This document shows positions 53,091 through 56,408 of a stretch of DNA of 56,408 bases, in pieces. Every line of letters begins with the position of its first letter. The stretch's first letter is position 1. Source of the stretch: Desulfonispora thiosulfatigenes DSM 11270 (GTDB lineage: Bacteria; Bacillota; Peptococcia; Peptococcales; Desulfonisporaceae); NCBI RefSeq assembly GCF_900176035.1, contig NZ_FWWT01000016.1, positions 1-56,408 of the forward strand, given 5' to 3'. Under the pieces are notes generated by a model that was not told the origin of the DNA, ran no database searches, and saw only the letters and a program-made list of their open reading frames with translations. The translations under genes were made by a program, and so were the position numbers.

Positions 53091-53195
53091 TTTGCTAAAA
53101 TTACAGGCAATATAATAAATTAAGGGGTACTGTAAATAGCGAAAGAAGTTAATGAAATAATCGGGATGTTATCATGAAATAATACCCTTCATTTA
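53091..53195 (+). repeat. Intergenic direct repeat, copy 1
   Basis: About 105 nt starting TTTGCTAAAATTACA and ending CTTCATTTA, lying between the 52088 and 53223 genes. It recurs after the 55008 gene at 56070-56174 with the same orientation, including AAGTTAATGAAAT and GTTATCATG. Confidence 0.7.
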
Positions 53196-53222
53196 CAAAA
53201 TCTATCACAAGGGGATGGCGTA

Positions 53223-54293
53223 ATGATTAAGTTGAAAGAGTTTATAGAAAATGAATACGGTTCAAAAAAAATGAAGCTTCAGAATCTATGGATTTGTTTT
53301 TTTCTTGTTCCATTAATACCTTATATAAATTGGGTTATCAACAAGAACACTTACGGTTTCATTCTTGATTTTGCTTCCAAGTGCGTGATATATTTCATAA
53401 TAAGCACTATTATATTGATATTGAGCGCAACACTTTTTAGTAATGGAAACGACAATAAATTTGTTAAATTTCTACTTACCATAATTGTTTGTATTTCCTG
53501 GGTGACAACATTTTCATTTCTAATTCCAATAGGCCTATTATTAAAATTTAACCAGTTTTTAGAGATACTATCACGATTTAAACTTGATGAGATAAAACTA
53601 GTGGTTTATATGGTAAGTTCAACAATTTCTTTATTAATTATTACTATATACCTTGGTGTAGCAATACCTCTTTACTCAATAATTGACCTATACTTTAGCG
53701 TAAGTTATATCTTTCTGCTCTTATTAATGGTATTATTCATACTGTCATTCAACACAATGAGTAAGTGGATGTATAAATTTTATATTATCACTACTAAATC
53801 CTATCACTCCAAAAGACAATTTTTACAGGCCTATTTTCAAAATTACAAAGAAAAGAACATAGTCCTTTTTTTGATTTTTTTACTTGCAACCTTATATATT
53901 TATTCTCAGAAAAATCAAGATGATATTATGCAAGCAAGCACTGCTTCCATCGCGACAATAATTCTTCTAGACGCACTAATTGATAAATGGAAAAACAAAT
54001 TTCATAAAACTGATATGGAATATAGGTTCGTCGAGTTCCTAAGTATGGATATTCAAATAATCAATTCCCAAGTTGAAAGTAGTAATTTTACAAATATTAA
54101 TCTGAAACTAAAGCCTAACGACCATATTGAATTAATGAGACACTTAAGTATCACTACTACAAATAGATCGTTCAAAAAAATAATCGGTATCTATGAGACT
54201 TTAATATCAGAGTATCAGCCGTATGATAGATTTACTGAAAATATATTTGATTTGGAATCGAAAATCATAGCTTACATTATTCGATGTAATTGA
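53223..54293 (+). CDS. Uncharacterised polytopic membrane protein (356 aa)
   Basis: ATG 53223, with AAGGGGATGG upstream. Residues 20-230 contain about six hydrophobic helices (for example YFIISTIILILSATLF and YIFLLLLMVLFILSF), and residues 235-356 form a soluble helical tail with LSMDIQIINSQVESSNF and IIGIYETLISEY. I recognise no family. Membrane proteins of this design are common as effectors in defence islands, but there is no motif to prove it. Confidence 0.65.
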   Translation: MIKLKEFIENEYGSKKMKLQNLWICFFLVPLIPYINWVINKNTYGFILDFASKCVIYFIISTIILILSATLFSNGNDNKFVKFLLTIIVCISWVTTFSFLIPIGLLLKFNQFLEILSRFKLDEIKLVVYMVSSTISLLIITIYLGVAIPLYSIIDLYFSVSYIFLLLLMVLFILSFNTMSKWMYKFYIITTKSYHSKRQFLQAYFQNYKEKNIVLFLIFLLATLYIYSQKNQDDIMQASTASIATIILLDALIDKWKNKFHKTDMEYRFVEFLSMDIQIINSQVESSNFTNINLKLKPNDHIELMRHLSITTTNRSFKKIIGIYETLISEYQPYDRFTENIFDLESKIIAYIIRCN

Positions 54294-54727
54294 CAGTACT
54301 GTTTTTAGTACTTTTAGATAGATTTGTTTCTTTAAAACTTAAGGTATAGATTTATTTTCAAGTGGATGTAGTTTTTTTAGAATACTCTCCTTAAGTTCTT
54401 TGTATAACATTTAGGTTACAGTCCACCCTTTCTTTACAAGTATTTTAACACCTATATTAACTTACAATAAACTTGGGGTTTTGGTAAAGTTACTTGACAA
54501 TCTAGACTTATTATGAGAAAAAAATTTAAATATTTTTCCATTCAAGGAGAAAAGGTAATAATAGTTCTTAGAAACCGCGAGATGTTATATCTAAACCCAG
54601 AATGTTCTACAAAAACCTTTGGGAAGTCTTTGACTTTTTACACCTAATGGAAAACGGTGCCAGCCACCTAAGTTATTAACCTATTTAACATTCCGACAAT
54701 TAGATATAGTTATGATTCCATCAGATA
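54294..54727. other. Non-coding stretch of 434 nt
   Basis: AT-rich sequence without an open frame that has a ribosome binding site on either strand. GGTGCCAGCCACC at about 54657-54669 is a short GC-rich imperfect palindrome. It leads into the epimerase relic. Confidence 0.45.
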
Positions 54728-55001
54728 ATGAATACCTTTAAAGAGTACAAGCCTAATATAGTAGTAAATTTAGCAGCCCAAGCAGGAGTACGTTACTCTA
54801 TTGAAAACCCAGATGCTTATATAGAAATTAATATCCTTGGGTTTTATAACATTATTGAAGCTTGTAGATATAATCCCGTAGACCATCTAGTATATGCTTC
54901 CGCTAGATTTATTACAACAAGCAGTAGATTTTAAGCCAGAAACTTCTATGGAAGAAGTCCTGCAGAAGTTTGTGGAGTGGTATGTGGCTGTTATGGGGTG
55001 A
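54728..55001 (+). pseudogene. Relic of a UDP-glucuronate 4-epimerase-type gene with large internal deletion
   Basis: YKPNIVVNLAAQAGVRYSIE and NPDAYIEINILGFYNIIEAC are typical of the N-terminal half of CapI/LpsL epimerases, broken after VYAS. Then, in another frame, DLLQQAVDFKPETSMEEVLQ and KFVEWYVAVMG with stop are the family's C-terminal end. About 200 residues between and the NAD-loop start are missing. It shows that the polysaccharide locus once extended to this point. Confidence 0.8.
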
Positions 55002-55007
55002 TAACTC

Positions 55008-56021
55008 ATGAAAAATAGTAATAAAATAAATAAAGCTTTATTAGCAAGCACTTATGAAATTGAAATGGATTTAATTAAAGATTGGGATGGTCATCTGAAT
55101 GATAGAATGCTAAAAATGGGTTATAAGCCTAAAGAGGGAGGATATAATTCACTTGATTATCATAAGGCTATGAAGAAATTAATTTCAGTCCATCCAAGAA
55201 AAGTGCATTACTCTAAAGAGTTTTCATGTCCTGATGAATGCAAAAGTGCTCTGAATAAATTAATTGCAGATATTGAAAATGGGAAGAACTTATTACCATA
55301 CATGAGCAAACAAGTAATTAAACCCACGAAAAATGATGGACTGCTAAATGACTGGAATATTCACCACTTTCATTTAAATGAAGAATATGAGAAGGATACT
55401 ATATTTATTAAAAGAAGTGATTGGTTGTTATTGGCCTTTGTTAATGAAGAAGGCATTTATTGTCTTGATGTCTATCCGCATAAAAAACCCTATTTGTGGT
55501 CTCATATTAAGATGATAGAGATTATCCATAATAATTGGCCAGAGCTTATAGAGAAGAATAAATTAAAAGGTGTAGTTGGTTTAACTGAGAAAATTGATGA
55601 TAAAAGTTACTCGGTGCTAAGAAAAACTAATTCAACCACTCTCGTAGAAATAGGTGAAAATAAGGTTTATGGCTTAATAGGTGGTGGTTATGCAAGCGAT
55701 GGAAGTTCAATAGAAGCTGTTAGGACGTCGGATTATTGGTATAATTATATAAGAAAAATTGAACTTTATATTTTAGATGAATACCAAAACTTTAAAAGAC
55801 AGATGTTACCATTTGATTCGTGTAGCATGGATAAAAAGTTAGAAATAAAATTGCTGACACTAACTGAAGAAGAATTGATTCTTTTAGAAAAACGACGCAA
55901 TGTTATTATCAAGGTAAACTATAACAGTGGAAACATTAGGATGTGTAAGCTGAGTAGTTTATTAGATGAGTTTTTATATGATTCTTGGGAAAATAGGTTT
56001 ACATACAAGTTGATATTATAA
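55008..56021 (+). CDS. Uncharacterised protein with HHFHL motif (337 aa)
   Basis: The ATG at 55008 lies 6 nt after the epimerase relic, so its ribosome binding site (GGGGTGA) may come from that relic's end. Residues 115-180 hold WNIHHFHL, RSDWLLLAF, LDVYPHK and MIEIIHNNWPE, histidine-rich segments that suggest a metal- or nucleic-acid-related active site. I have seen similar segments in unannotated island proteins but know no family name. The C-terminal part (TEEELILLEKRRNVIIKV) is charged. Position suggests a defence or toxin gene. Confidence 0.55.
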   Translation: MKNSNKINKALLASTYEIEMDLIKDWDGHLNDRMLKMGYKPKEGGYNSLDYHKAMKKLISVHPRKVHYSKEFSCPDECKSALNKLIADIENGKNLLPYMSKQVIKPTKNDGLLNDWNIHHFHLNEEYEKDTIFIKRSDWLLLAFVNEEGIYCLDVYPHKKPYLWSHIKMIEIIHNNWPELIEKNKLKGVVGLTEKIDDKSYSVLRKTNSTTLVEIGENKVYGLIGGGYASDGSSIEAVRTSDYWYNYIRKIELYILDEYQNFKRQMLPFDSCSMDKKLEIKLLTLTEEELILLEKRRNVIIKVNYNSGNIRMCKLSSLLDEFLYDSWENRFTYKLIL

Positions 56022-56408
56022 ACTAAAGGTAAGCGTCAACGAATTTCCGCCTAGAACCTATTAAACTCCTTTGCTAAAATTACAAGAAACAAAATAATTA
56101 AGAGGCTCTTTTAATGGTAAAGTAAGTTAATGAAATTAATTGGGAAGTTATCATGCGAAAATACTCTTCATTTAAAGGGGTATAATTAATTTTCGCCGAG
56201 AAAATCTAATCAGACCCCACCAATTATAGAAGAAAAAAATTAAAAACTGAAATTAAATCAATCTTTCATGCTATATCTTTAATAAAGAAATTGGATAATA
56301 GATGTTAAATTTTAACTAATTTGGTATGGTATATTTAGTTTGTTACATTTAATTCTAACCCCGTTTTAGAATCCCATTTACTACTAAGACCTAATTTTGT
56401 AATTATTT
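56022..56408. other. Terminal non-coding region with direct repeat copy 2
   Basis: No gene is supported to the window end. It contains repeat copy 2 (56070-56174) and AT-rich sequence. Confidence 0.45.
56070..56174 (+). repeat. Intergenic direct repeat, copy 2
   Basis: Direct copy of 53091-53195 with some changes: TTTGCTAAAATTACA at the start, TAAGTTAATGAAAT in the middle, then GTTATCATG and CTCTTCATTTA. Together they bracket the 53223 and 55008 genes. Confidence 0.7.

Overview
The window is AT-rich and every gene I can support lies on the + strand. The gene content fits a low-GC Bacillota, probably a spore-forming, Clostridia-like anaerobe. Pointers are the YvrJ, DUF1659 and DUF2922 small-protein families, a DUF5693 + CsaB pair, a TagO/WecA-type lipid-carrier transferase, EpsG/EpsC-like exopolysaccharide genes, strong AGGAGGTGA-type ribosome binding sites and frequent GTG/TTG starts. 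I cannot name the genus.

Layout. 1-700: decayed Rpn/PD-(D/E)XK 'transposase' remnant. 824-5703: TetR-controlled RND efflux operon (lipoprotein adaptor, AcrB-type permease, TetR repressor) with a clear promoter and operator. 5704-9449: DUF5693 + csaB (csaB frameshifted), bracketed by two oppositely oriented copies of a MITE-like palindromic element. 9492-14804: fabZ, tagO-like transferase, SH3 protein, a broken Wzz-type chain-length gene and a PglF/EpsC-type UDP-sugar 4,6-dehydratase. 15125-19930: DUF1659/DUF2922 pair, sugar-1-phosphate nucleotidyltransferase and phosphosugar mutase, interspersed with a repeated nested-hairpin element and a truncated Rpn gene. 20265-22266: a full-length Rpn nuclease gene followed by two tandem genes that contain only its C-terminal part. 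22515-28249: YvrJ, a ComK-like protein, fragments of an older copy of the same module, then a phage-type DNA polymerase A and a primase-polymerase/VapE helicase. 28791-30254: RhuM-family protein and a four-helix-bundle protein. 30320-49728: a long surface polysaccharide operon. 50025-56021: accessory genes (SIR2-like protein with a small partner, a HEPN-like candidate, a membrane protein, an unknown) among intergenic direct repeats; it looks like a defence island but this is inferred.

How the genes work together. The polysaccharide cluster encodes three nucleotide-sugar routes: UDP-diNAc-bacillosamine-like sugar (dehydratase at 12894, PglE-like, PglC-like, PglD-like), UDP-N-acetyl-L-fucosamine (CapE/CapF/CapG) and dTDP-4-amino-4,6-dideoxyglucose (RfbA, RfbB, VioA-like transaminase, acetyltransferase). 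It also has a UDP-HexNAc 6-dehydrogenase, several glycosyltransferases, an EpsG-like polymerase and a Wzx flippase. RfbC/RfbD are absent, so the dTDP route probably feeds an amino sugar and not rhamnose.

The most interesting signal is the Rpn family. At three loci (513, 17630, 20979) an in-frame internal start with a strong Shine-Dalgarno sequence lies inside the C-terminal coding region. At the fourth kind of locus that same internal gene, with its own ribosome binding site, has been freed from the nuclease and duplicated (21419-21742 and 21906-22208). This looks like a natural 'liberation' of the intragenic inhibitor known for E. coli RpnA.
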